This document shows, piece by piece, positions 41,640-50,337 of a stretch of 64,000 bases of DNA. The notes under the pieces were generated by a model. That model made no database searches, was not told the DNA's origin, and saw only the letters and a program-made list of their open reading frames with translations. Position 1 is the first letter of the stretch; each line of letters begins with the position of its first letter. The DNA is taken from NCBI RefSeq assembly GCF_000304475.1, contig NC_018940.1, forward strand, positions 1,426,001-1,490,000, in the 5' to 3' direction. Made by a program: the position numbers and the translations under genes. The stretch is from Kazachstania africana CBS 2517. Lineage: Eukaryota > Ascomycota > Saccharomycetes > Saccharomycetales > Saccharomycetaceae.

Positions 41640-43445
41640 TTAAAATCCCTCCGCCCCATTAAAGCCATTGAATCCGGTCAGCAAAAATATATTAAAGTAT
41701 TTTCTTTTCGAGATTTCATTACAATGGTTCCATGCGGAGGTTAATCTACCATCGATACAGGACCCACTCATATAGAAATTATCAGCACCAGAGCCATCAA
41801 ACATATGAGCAAATGCATCTTGCAATATAGTTAATTTCATATCATCAACTGAGCCATATTCTTTATTTATATATTCCAATAAGTATGGGTCGTTCTTAAT
41901 CAAATCATTGATTTTCAAAAGCGTCTGGTCAAATGGTATCAAAATACTCGGAATTTGAGTATATTTGTCTAGGAAAAATAGGGCATTTGGAACAGCATCA
42001 TCACCCAAATGGACAACAGAAGAGCCCACCCAAGTCTCCGTCTTGGAACGACACTCAGATAAAATTTTGTGCATTTCTTTGTATATGCTTGGGCAGGCTT
42101 TAATACGATTCAAGCCCTGATCCGTTGATGCAAGTCTATATTGTGAGCCATCAAATAAGTCAGAATCAGCAATATACCAAAGACGGACCATTTCTCTTTG
42201 TATGACAGACCATAAAGTTAATGACTGCTGTACGTAGTGCCATTGTCTTTCATGGTCATGTGTAAGTCTCGCACCGTCCCTTCCATACTGAATCCCGATA
42301 GAATATTTGCCCGCAATCTCTGGTTGATGGAACACTTCTAGTCTTTCTAACATTCTCATAACTGGTTTTCTATTCATATTAACATAAGCGTTATAATCAC
42401 CAATGGAGTACAAAACTTGACGAATATCTTCTTTGGAGTAAGACTTGTCGCTATATTTTGAGGCGATATTTTCGATAGCGTTTTCTTTTTGCTTGATTAA
42501 TCTACTGATTTGAGTTCTAGTCCTTCCAACGGGAGAGATATGAGAAGTTGCATATAAAGTGAGTCTATCATTAAAAAGTCCTTTAGCCTTTTCAGCTCCC
42601 TCTCTAGAAGATAAAAATGAATCTACTGTCTTGATTGGTTTGAATAAGTGGAATTCCATGTTGTCTTCGATCTGTGGTAAGCGAGAATCCATGACCATAT
42701 AACACAATTTCCCATATGTATCTCTCATTCTTTCAGGATTCATAATTTTGTAACGTCTCCCAATTTCGAAAACATCTTGAAACCATTTGGCATTATCAGA
42801 GAAGTTTTTCATCTCTAATAACTTTTTGCCCACTTTGATATCAGACGCAATGACAAGACCAGTTAAGACTGAGCACACTTCTCTTAGTTGTTCTACTATT
42901 CTTCTAGACTTGGATTTGTAGGATAAGATATCAACTCTGTCGGTATATTCCGAGACTTTTAAAGCAGCTTCTAATAGACGCAACAAATGTCTTTCTTCAT
43001 GGGTTAATCTCATGGGGATGAATGCAGAGTTGTCTTTCAAAAGCTTCAAAAGTCTTTCATCCACTGAATCAACGGTCTTTCTCATTGGAGGATCCTCACT
43101 TTCTAGATTATCACTTGGTTTGTCATTTGTAGCATCTTGTATTTGTTGCTGTGCAATTTCATTCTCAGGTAGTGATTCGTCCTTTTGTGATAACTTGACA
43201 TACTCGTGCAAACGACGTTTACCACCTCTATGAATCATTTCAAAACAGACCACGCAAAACTGTTCATCGCAATCTTTACAAATGATCTCAGTTTTCATAT
43301 CTTTACATTCGATACACAACGATGGATCGATTACTTCATCTCCATCTTGGTTTTCCTCGATATCTGCATGTATTAAGTCTTCTTCATCGCTATTTTCAAC
43401 ATATTCTGAGTCTAGAATATCTTTTAACGATCTTTTAGGACTCAT
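41640..43445 (-). CDS. B-box zinc finger protein with DUF2009-like domain
   Basis: 601 residues from the first ATG (the frame opens 12 codons earlier at TTG). After an acidic N-terminus comes a zinc finger CIECKDMKTEIICKDCDEQF-CVVC with downstream histidines (about 42-80), of B-box type. The rest matches what I know of the DUF2009 family: FIPMRLTHEERHLLRLLEAA and LKVSEYTDRVDILSYKSKSR near 145-190, MVMDSRLPQIEDNMEF, and the C-terminal LLTGFNGFNGAEGF. The family is eukaryote-wide and of unknown function. I recognise no S. cerevisiae counterpart, and it does not belong at this point of the ancestral order as I know it. No membrane segment or signal. Confidence 0.85.
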   Translation of the reverse strand: MSPKRSLKDILDSEYVENSDEEDLIHADIEENQDGDEVIDPSLCIECKDMKTEIICKDCDEQFCVVCFEMIHRGGKRRLHEYVKLSQKDESLPENEIAQQQIQDATNDKPSDNLESEDPPMRKTVDSVDERLLKLLKDNSAFIPMRLTHEERHLLRLLEAALKVSEYTDRVDILSYKSKSRRIVEQLREVCSVLTGLVIASDIKVGKKLLEMKNFSDNAKWFQDVFEIGRRYKIMNPERMRDTYGKLCYMVMDSRLPQIEDNMEFHLFKPIKTVDSFLSSREGAEKAKGLFNDRLTLYATSHISPVGRTRTQISRLIKQKENAIENIASKYSDKSYSKEDIRQVLYSIGDYNAYVNMNRKPVMRMLERLEVFHQPEIAGKYSIGIQYGRDGARLTHDHERQWHYVQQSLTLWSVIQREMVRLWYIADSDLFDGSQYRLASTDQGLNRIKACPSIYKEMHKILSECRSKTETWVGSSVVHLGDDAVPNALFFLDKYTQIPSILIPFDQTLLKINDLIKNDPYLLEYINKEYGSVDDMKLTILQDAFAHMFDGSGADNFYMSGSCIDGRLTSAWNHCNEISKRKYFNIFLLTGFNGFNGAEGF

Positions 43446-44413
43446 CTTGAACCACTTAACTGTAATAGACTGTCGATTCAACTAATATCACTAATATAGA
43501 GCATTCGCATCTCACAAAACTTTTTTTTTCACCTCGAGTACAACAATGAGTATTTTCCGAAGGGCACATATGTAGCCAAGAAGTAAGATTTGTAGTAGTG
43601 AGTGAGCTCAAGTTTAGGGCTTTTATTGGAAGAGTGCTTGCCAATGGAGGGCATATGGCATTAGATGTATCTGTCAGCCGCTGTGTAAACTACATGCAAA
43701 CATAAACGTTATGTCGGTTTAGAGGGCGGCTCTAGTGCTTGGGACCCTTTAATCCTATTGCAAGAGAGTTCAAATCGCTTTAGAATGAGTAAGCTGAGCT
43801 ATGAGTGCAAGTAAAAATTTTAGTAGACAACTAGGTATCTAATAAGAGGGTATATGGGGTTGATACCAATATTTTACTCGAGCAGATATTAGAACATAAC
43901 CTTCAGGATACTTTATGGCCGCGGATATATCAACTATTCAGCATAATACCATGTATGAATAGCTCTTGTCTGAGAGGATTTGGGGTTGTTCTTAGTTTCC
44001 CTATATGTTTTCAGAACACATTATAATTCATGGTGGTGCTACGTATCTCATTGAGAATAGCATTCAAGAGGGGACTTTATGTTTCCCAGATCTGGTGGAA
44101 GTGGCCGGCTTAACGTCTCAATTGCATAGATCGCATGGATTACTATTATTATTGCTATTTTTGGCTTCGAGTGACACTTTTCAAATGTGCCAAAAGTTGT
44201 CGGACCGAGCCACAGAAAGTTTCGGACCGAATCACGACGTTGTATTTCTTAAGAGATGGATTATTTAAGAATATGATGTTGATCATTACATTTATTGTGT
44301 GAACCTTGGTGGAATCAAGCTTATTAAAAGTAATAGTACATCTTTATTCAATGGTTCAGGTTCGTTTTACATAGATGGTGATATATCTGTAAGTCAAGGA
44401 AAAAACAATCAAG
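43446..44413. other. Divergent spacer between the DUF2009-like gene and the Zn2Cys6 gene
   Basis: No credible gene; an 87-codon frame at 44005-44268 has a leucine run from a tta/att microsatellite and no likeness to anything known. The main feature is the pair of TCGGACCGA sites near the Zn2Cys6 gene (separate entry). Confidence 0.55.
44200..44230. promoter_or_regulatory. Twin CGG-N1-CCG sites before the Zn2Cys6 gene
   Basis: TCGGACCGA occurs twice, at 44200-44208 and 44222-44230, 22 bases apart (about two helical turns) and roughly 190 bases before the ATG. Each is a CGG/CCG inverted pair with one base between, the type of target bound by zinc-cluster factors. Confidence 0.6.
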
Positions 44414-46162
44414 ATGACAGAATCAGTACGGAAAATTACAAGAAGAAGAACCGGATGCAGGCGTTGCAAAAAGTCTAAAATTAGATGTGATGAGACAAAG
44501 CCTAAGTGTCTTGTGTGTCAGAAAAAGAACTTTGCTGACTGCGATTACACAATTGATTTGAAATGGGGAGGAAGGCCTTTTAGAAATTTAGAAAAATGTA
44601 AAGCTGTGGCACTTCCAAATACCGAAGTTAGAGATGGCGTTGTGATAATAAAAAATGGGTGTTCTGAAAGTTACAAACCTAAGAAGTCTGTTATTCGGGA
44701 AACTGCTCAGAAAGATATTTCTCTTGGTATAGAAAAAGTTCATCATGAAATACTTAATAGAAAACACAGAATTAGATCAATAAAAAAGCAAGAATTGTCT
44801 AATTCTATCAGACAGATAAGATATATCGACCAACGCCTGGATCCAAAATCATCATTGTTGAATTTCACAGACTTATCTCCATCAAGTACTCAGTCTGTGT
44901 CTTTGAAGAAACAATACAAATGTCATGGTTCGTTCAAATTCTTTTCTGAAGAAAGTCGCTTTTTATTTTCTGCTACTTCGAAATCCAAACCCATTAAACA
45001 TTCATTCAGCGATTACCTCCTTGACGCTTCTTTTCGTTGTAGCACGTTGTTAAACTTAGCTCTAGCATTTGCATCAATTCATGAAAGTAGAAGACTTAAC
45101 CATGAGAGTTTTTATTTGGATGAACAGCTCTTTACCAAAAACCAAAAGTTCACTGAATTTTCAAAGCTATCTCAATCCCCAGACGTAAAGAAAGTTTTGT
45201 TGCCAAGCCACAAGATGGATAGTATAAGTGCAGTGCCGTTACTTGACAAGATAAGAGAAGATATTTCCGGTAATAAAATTTCTGCACCTCATAAAGTCGC
45301 AAGCAATATTATTTTGGCAACATGCGAAACTCTCTTTTCAGTCACCTATTTATACTGGAGAGAATATTTGACAGATATCTCCTGTGTTGTTGTTGACTTA
45401 TGTATTGACAGCAGTATACCAGGAAGTCAGACAGATGTGGTATTAAATCTTTTGAATCGTTACATTCGATGCCTCGTCGTAACCTCCATGACTTCGTACC
45501 GACAAATTGAAATTAAGAACCAATGTGTCAGTTTTATTGATAATTATATTAAAAATATTACAACTTCTTTGGATGCAACGGAAAATCAGCAGATTGACTC
45601 CGACCTAGGTTTTGATACAAAGATATTGTCACTTACATATAACCTCACAAAACTACTACGTTTATATGACAGAGAAGATGGATTATCTGATGAAGTCTTC
45701 CGAAAAGTTGTTGAACTAGATTATGAGTTAGATGCACATTTAGGCAAATTAGAAAAAGAACATTATTTACATGAAGATGAGATATTGTCAGCCACGAACC
45801 AGATATTTGGCCTCACTGGTTCCTTACAAACAAAAAGAAGGACTCTTTATCTATGCAATGATAGTAAAGCAGTGGATGATATCCTGCTTAAAGTTACAGC
45901 TGTCATTGAAGCATGCATTCCAGCAGATTCATCAATGCTGCCGTCGATATTACCATGCTTGTTTTGTTGCGGTTGTGAGTTGTTAAGTGATACAACCAAA
46001 TCATATAGAGACGTATATCTCGAGAGACTTGAGTCTATATCAAAGATGGGAGTATGTGGTGCAATAATTGCTAAAGAAATCATGAAAAGGTGTTGGCAAG
46101 AGGGAAGGAGTTGGTGGTCCATAGAAGAGGAGTATGGACTAGATATAGCATTAATTATATAA
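44414..46162 (+). CDS. Zn2Cys6 transcription factor, Fungal_trans_2 type
   Basis: 582 residues. The zinc cluster is at 15-47: C-x2-C-x6-C-x6-C-x2-C-x7-C (GCRRCKKSKIRCDETKPKC, then LVCQKKNFADC), followed by LKWGGRPF, a linker motif common in this class. The C-terminal half is helical and ends with the pattern typical of the Fungal_trans_2 (DUF3468) regulators (LESISKMGVCGAIIAKEIMK, then RCWQEGRSWWSIEEEYGLDI). Uga3, the GABA-pathway activator, belongs to the same broad class, but similarity here is not enough to name an orthologue. Target genes unknown. Twin CGG-N1-CCG sites upstream suggest self-regulation. Confidence 0.9.
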   Translation: MTESVRKITRRRTGCRRCKKSKIRCDETKPKCLVCQKKNFADCDYTIDLKWGGRPFRNLEKCKAVALPNTEVRDGVVIIKNGCSESYKPKKSVIRETAQKDISLGIEKVHHEILNRKHRIRSIKKQELSNSIRQIRYIDQRLDPKSSLLNFTDLSPSSTQSVSLKKQYKCHGSFKFFSEESRFLFSATSKSKPIKHSFSDYLLDASFRCSTLLNLALAFASIHESRRLNHESFYLDEQLFTKNQKFTEFSKLSQSPDVKKVLLPSHKMDSISAVPLLDKIREDISGNKISAPHKVASNIILATCETLFSVTYLYWREYLTDISCVVVDLCIDSSIPGSQTDVVLNLLNRYIRCLVVTSMTSYRQIEIKNQCVSFIDNYIKNITTSLDATENQQIDSDLGFDTKILSLTYNLTKLLRLYDREDGLSDEVFRKVVELDYELDAHLGKLEKEHYLHEDEILSATNQIFGLTGSLQTKRRTLYLCNDSKAVDDILLKVTAVIEACIPADSSMLPSILPCLFCCGCELLSDTTKSYRDVYLERLESISKMGVCGAIIAKEIMKRCWQEGRSWWSIEEEYGLDIALII

Positions 46163-46369
46163 GCCTTCTAGCGTATGGTTCCCTACTTCACTTGGTCGTC
46201 TAGTCATTTAATAACGGCAAGCTTTTATTCATAGAGTCGTATGTGTTGTATGGGTGTATATTGCCAAAATTATGGCGATATTTTGGATGCATAGAAATGA
46301 TAAACCGTTTGCCTCAATTAGAAAGGACTCTTCGTTTCAGCTAAGCTCAAGGATCTTGCGACAAATAGC

Positions 46370-46654
46370 ATGGACAAAACTAATACGAAGGGCCCAAAAG
46401 TACATAAACTAGGATACACCGGAATTAGCGTGTTAGCTTTAATAAAAGTCTTGGTGATATTGGTAGTGCTGGGTTCGTTAATAACACTAAGCATACCTTA
46501 CACACGGAAACTTCTGAATGAAAACATAGATGAACATATACCGAAGATTAGTAAGTCTCTATATGATGTAGATGATTTTAATGTTGCAGATGTGAATCGC
46601 CTAGTCTCATTCATCGTAATATGTGTATGTATATGTGTACCGTTCTGGATATGA
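46370..46654 (+). CDS. Small two-segment membrane protein, YNL146W-like
   Basis: 94 residues with an N-terminal hydrophobic segment (SVLALIKVLVILVVLGSLI, about 19-37) and a hydrophobic C-terminus (LVSFIVICVCICVPFWI). The stretch between ends in SLYDVDDFNVADVNRLV. S. cerevisiae YNL146W is a similar-sized ER protein of the same layout, and lies near YNL144C as here; the likeness of the DVDDFN...RL segment to what I recall of it supports orthology but needs alignment. Its stop is 16 bases from the convergent YNL144C stop. MFA2, which separates the two in S. cerevisiae, has no room here. Confidence 0.6.
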   Translation: MDKTNTKGPKVHKLGYTGISVLALIKVLVILVVLGSLITLSIPYTRKLLNENIDEHIPKISKSLYDVDDFNVADVNRLVSFIVICVCICVPFWI

Positions 46655-46670
46655 ATATAGATTTAATTAC

Positions 46671-47951
46671 TTAGGTGCCGTTATATAATTGATTCCAAGT
46701 ATCAAAAACTTTTGAATTTGAGTTCACTAGTCCATTTTGCGTTACAATGTAATAGCTCAAATAATGGTTTTTATCATTTCGTACCTGATTATTTGTTTGG
46801 TAATTTGGAGGCGAGACTTTTACGGTGACAATTTTACCAAACCAACGATAACGCTCACTGAATGGTTTGATACAACGTAATTGTTGGTCTATTTGCTTCT
46901 TCTGTGGTAGTATTCTATAAGATGGATTCCACTTTTTCACAGAATGTGATGATTCTCCTGAATCCTGCGAGGATAGGGTGGCATTATCATCAAATTCTTC
47001 TTCCTCATTGTCAAGTTCTTCTTCATCTTCATAAGATTGAGTCAAATCCTCAATTTCACGTCGGTGTTGATTTTGAAGGGGTATTTCTAGTTTCGTACCA
47101 AATATTTTCCTGACACTTTTCATAAATTTATTACTAGATTCATCAGCGTAAGCACGAACCTTCTTCTTTCTTCTTCTTCTAGGAACAATTCTATAATTAG
47201 GAATCTCTCTTATTGATAAATCCAATGAAACGGCTATACCTGTGTGAATGTATCTGTACCATTTGATCATGTCCGGCAGGTCCTTGAATTCTATAAGAAA
47301 CTGCTGGTTTTCTAACCTGCAACGTAGGGTATGTTTTTTACGAAATGTATCATTTACCGTACTACCAATTTTACCAAACTGTAATGTAAATGATCTGAAC
47401 AAATTAGAATCCCTAAAATATCGTTTCAGTTCTTTTGTTGAAACGTCTAAATTTTTGGGTATACTATAAAGATTTAACTGCGTTGAATTCAGTTCCAATA
47501 AACAGTCCTTGGTTTTATTGCCAAAACTTGAGATAAGTCTGTCATAAGGAGATTGAAACTCAAGTTTTACTTTAACTTTTGCGAATTTATGTATTGTGGC
47601 CTCATAGCTTGGAGGTTTATCATCTTGGGAGTATGGTTCGAAGGTATCGAAAACTGGTATCCTCAAATTCAGTCTATTCAGTGGATTAACTTCATCATAG
47701 CTTGGAGGAATGCATGGGAGAGGATCTACGTATTGTAGAAATTGAAGTTTCGAGTCAACGACAGTTTCACTTGGTAAAGAGGTAGTTGAAGATGATGAAG
47801 TAGAGGATGAGCGGGAAATTGATAAAGACGAAGGAATTGAAGATTCAGTAGAAGTCTGGTACAGTAGGGACGAATCTGGAGTCTTAGATTTACCTATTAC
47901 AGGAAAATAAACATCATTTTGCATGAAAGCCATGGATGACGCACTGTGCAT
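46671..47951 (-). CDS. YNL144C: PH-domain protein with PPxY motifs (YNL144C/YHR131C family)
   Basis: 426 residues. The N-terminus is serine-rich and holds two Rsp5-type motifs, PPSYDE (about 82-87) and PPSYEA (about 113-118). A PH domain follows (about 125-245: CLLELNSTQLNLYSIPK ... LPDMIKWYRYIHTGIAVSLD), then PNYRIVPRRRRKKKVR, an acidic run and a C-terminal block (RCIKPFSERYRWFGKIVTVK). The paired PPxY plus PH layout is that of S. cerevisiae Ynl144c and Yhr131c, which are much longer (about 740 and 850); the missing part is low-complexity C-terminal sequence. Likely a membrane-associated Rsp5 client or adaptor. Neighbours favour the YNL144C copy. Confidence 0.82.
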   Translation of the reverse strand: MHSASSMAFMQNDVYFPVIGKSKTPDSSLLYQTSTESSIPSSLSISRSSSTSSSSTTSLPSETVVDSKLQFLQYVDPLPCIPPSYDEVNPLNRLNLRIPVFDTFEPYSQDDKPPSYEATIHKFAKVKVKLEFQSPYDRLISSFGNKTKDCLLELNSTQLNLYSIPKNLDVSTKELKRYFRDSNLFRSFTLQFGKIGSTVNDTFRKKHTLRCRLENQQFLIEFKDLPDMIKWYRYIHTGIAVSLDLSIREIPNYRIVPRRRRKKKVRAYADESSNKFMKSVRKIFGTKLEIPLQNQHRREIEDLTQSYEDEEELDNEEEEFDDNATLSSQDSGESSHSVKKWNPSYRILPQKKQIDQQLRCIKPFSERYRWFGKIVTVKVSPPNYQTNNQVRNDKNHYLSYYIVTQNGLVNSNSKVFDTWNQLYNGT

Positions 47952-48859
47952 AGAATAGTATCTGCTGAATTTTGGTAAATAACGATGGTATTATATAGTT
48001 TCAATCTTAAGCTACAGTTTGTCAAGAACGTGATGTGTTCATCACGATGCTAGTTATATTTGAATATTTTTATATACGTACACAGGATCGAGAATTTACA
48101 GAATGTTTTGTAACTGCCGAGAAATAAATTGTAGTACTATCTGCATACCGATCTCTAATGGTGTGATGTTTCTTATTAACCCCAGCCAAAGAGGGACTCG
48201 CGGAAGTACTAGTCAATCTTCGAGGAGAAGAATAGTGTCATTTCCTGCGGTATCACAAATGGGAATATATTGCGGTATGTCATTCGAGAATAACGTATGT
48301 TTCTTTTCATGCAGGATCTGTGGGGTAGAAAGAAAGAATTTCCGCAGTCTAAGAATCAGGAGAAGTATGGATATTTCATCCGTAGTCGATTCCCCGAGGA
48401 TTCGCTGCAGTTCGATTTCTGTGGGGGGAACCGAGGAGCGAAAGGAGACGTCTGGAGTAAATAGCCCGCGCGAACACTGAATAATTCAATCCTACATCAT
48501 CGTAATGTTGTTTCAGACGAATACTTAAACCACGTTTCTCCCTTGCTGTTGTCGATGTTGAGCTACTATTGCCGTAGATCAAATGTCATGGCTTCCCAGT
48601 GGGACTACGGTACAACCGCTCCCATCTGAAACTTCCCCTACCGTCCACTCGGATTCCTCTCCTCCGCAAATTTATCCAATTTTCACTTCTTTCACTGTAC
48701 GATTGGAAAAAAAGCATTGAATATATAAAAAGTAATATATACTATTTTAATGTGAAATGTGCGTATGCAGTGGTTGTGATATTACATATGGATGTGTACC
48801 CGCTTGGATATGTGTTCAGGCGGAGGGAGAAGGAGCACCTTGTGTCTTGATAATCCGTA
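47952..48859. other. Spacer between YNL144C and ASI2
   Basis: Promoter of YNL144C on the left and of nothing on the right (both flanking genes read leftward). A 125-codon frame at 48103-48480 is rejected: cysteine/arginine/serine-rich, no family, and antisense frames are equally long. No other feature seen. Confidence 0.5.
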
Positions 48860-49600
48860 CTAATTGTCAGTGACAAAGTTTTGCTTAAATATCTTGGATA
48901 CTTCCTTGTATCTTCTATTAATGGCAATAGTAAAGCATAAAACAAAGAAAAAGCCACTGACAATAAGATAAATGGTACCTCCAAACCCATAAATGCAGTA
49001 TATGATTGTCGTCAGTGATTTAATGAGGCCGAAATGGATTATTCTTATCGATACATTCTTCCACTTGGTATCTAGTAAATTGCTATTTTCAACAAATCTA
49101 ATTATATTCATGAAATTGTATAATACGATGTTATGGAATTTGCCCAATAATCCAAATTTATTTTGCAAATCGAAATTTAATGAATTGAAATAGACAAAAT
49201 ATGTGTAAATTTCATTGATGAAGTCGTTATTATGAGATAATGTCATGGAGTTGAACCCACTCCTTATTATGTTATATATTGAAAATGGGAATAGCAGTAT
49301 CATGATGAAATAGTCTAGCAACAGTAGGTTTCTTACTAATGATCTTAAGTAATTTGTTCTTCTGTTGGCAAATATAGGTAACCCTCTTTCATTGGGTCCA
49401 TTTCCTCTTGTGGGTGGTATTTCATGTTCTAGAGAATGTATAATTGTGCTTATTGTATTTCTTATCTCCTGAGGTGACGGTGACGGTGGTGGCATCGGTG
49501 TTGCCGTTCTAGACGTACTTGTTGTTTCGTTATTCGTTTCCTGTAACGTAAGGTACTCCTCATAGAGTAACTCATCATCCTGTGGATCATTTCCAGACAT
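48860..49600 (-). CDS. ASI2: Asi complex subunit of the inner nuclear membrane
   Basis: 246 residues from the first ATG (frame opens three codons earlier at TTG). A polar N-terminus with a PPPSPSP stretch is followed by hydrophobic segments at about 95-117 (LLLLDYFIMILLFPFSIYNI), 137-165 (weak) and two near the C-terminus (IKSLTTIIYCIYGFGGTIYLI and VSGFFFVLCFTIAI). Size, layout and its divergent pairing with PGA1 match ASI2 (YNL159C, about 289). Asi2 recruits substrates to the Asi1/Asi3 ubiquitin ligase, which degrades stray membrane proteins and latent Stp1/Stp2. The sequence itself evolves fast, so the call rests largely on gene order. Confidence 0.82.
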   Translation of the reverse strand: MSGNDPQDDELLYEEYLTLQETNNETTSTSRTATPMPPPSPSPQEIRNTISTIIHSLEHEIPPTRGNGPNERGLPIFANRRTNYLRSLVRNLLLLDYFIMILLFPFSIYNIIRSGFNSMTLSHNNDFINEIYTYFVYFNSLNFDLQNKFGLLGKFHNIVLYNFMNIIRFVENSNLLDTKWKNVSIRIIHFGLIKSLTTIIYCIYGFGGTIYLIVSGFFFVLCFTIAINRRYKEVSKIFKQNFVTDN

Positions 49601-49791
49601 TATTGTCAATTCTGTACCTACTGCAGAGTAAATAAAAACACCCTTTATCGATAACTATCTGTGATGTGGACCCTTCGTGATCTATGCGTTTTTCTCTAGT
49701 AATGATTCTTTTTTTTCTCTTCTTATATAATAATATTTCACCAATTAGTTGAGATGAGCCGATAGCATTTAACAAGCATCAAAGAGCAGAC

Positions 49792-50325
49792 ATGAACATA
49801 TCGCATCTACTGCTCTCCATTCTTTTATTCTTTAGGAACTATGTCCTTTGTAATACAGAAACTTTTCAAATAAAGCCCACAAGATACAATTCCTACAGTG
49901 ATAATGAACTTTTAGATTTCGATGGTGCTGCAACCATTGATTTCAATAATCGATCACGCATAACTCAGCTTGAGCTGTTCCAGGTTGATCACGGCCTGTA
50001 TACTACATCGATTGAAATCACAAATGTCAAGAGAAGTGTGATGTACTATTTCAAGATTTGTTGGAGTGCGATTAAGCCGGTTGAATTTACAAAATTTGAT
50101 TGGAAATTGACTAAGAACAATTCATTAAAACTTTACATTGAATTCGTTTCAGATTCGTATCCTACCGTAGATGACTATTCCATTCCAATAAACATATCCA
50201 TAGAAAAGACGCCGATGCCAACGGATTTGTTGATTATTGTGGGTTATCTAATCTCGATGGTGGCTCTAATACTCTTCATAAACTATAGATTTATCAACTT
50301 TTATAAATTTTTCATACATATCTAA
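49792..50325 (+). CDS. PGA1: GPI mannosyltransferase II subunit
   Basis: 177 residues. A cleavable signal peptide (NISHLLLSILLFFRNYVLCN) leads into a lumenal domain of about 125 residues with N-glycosylation sequons, then one membrane span (DLLIIVGYLISMVALILFI, about 147-165) and a short basic tail. This is the type I layout of Pga1 (YNL158W, about 198), the partner of Gpi18 in adding the second mannose to GPI precursors in the ER. It lies between ASI2 and NSG2 as expected (IGO1 is missing). Its stop is only 12 bases from the convergent NSG2 stop. Confidence 0.85.
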   Translation: MNISHLLLSILLFFRNYVLCNTETFQIKPTRYNSYSDNELLDFDGAATIDFNNRSRITQLELFQVDHGLYTTSIEITNVKRSVMYYFKICWSAIKPVEFTKFDWKLTKNNSLKLYIEFVSDSYPTVDDYSIPINISIEKTPMPTDLLIIVGYLISMVALILFINYRFINFYKFFIHI

Positions 50326-50337
50326 CATCTATTTAAT

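Noticed and set aside
43769..43780. tRNA B-box-like GTTCAAATC
   Set aside because: No A-box at the right distance and no acceptor-stem pairing.
44005..44268. 87-codon frame before the Zn2Cys6 gene
   Set aside because: Leucine run comes from an att/tta microsatellite; no family likeness; it covers the probable promoter.
41640..46162. Recent bacterial-type horizontal transfer of the non-collinear pair
   Set aside because: Both proteins have eukaryotic/fungal domains and base and codon usage looks like their neighbours.
46620..46640. GTATGT near the end of the YNL146W-like gene as a 5' splice site
   Set aside because: It is part of a gtatgtatatgtg repeat, and only 16 bases separate the stop from the next gene, leaving no room for an intron and exon.
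48103..48480. 125-codon frame rich in C, R and S
   Set aside because: Overlapped by antisense frames, unnatural composition, no homologue recognised.
49244..49256. Perfect B-box GGTTCAACTCC on the minus strand
   Set aside because: It lies in frame inside ASI2 coding sequence, with no tRNA fold around it.
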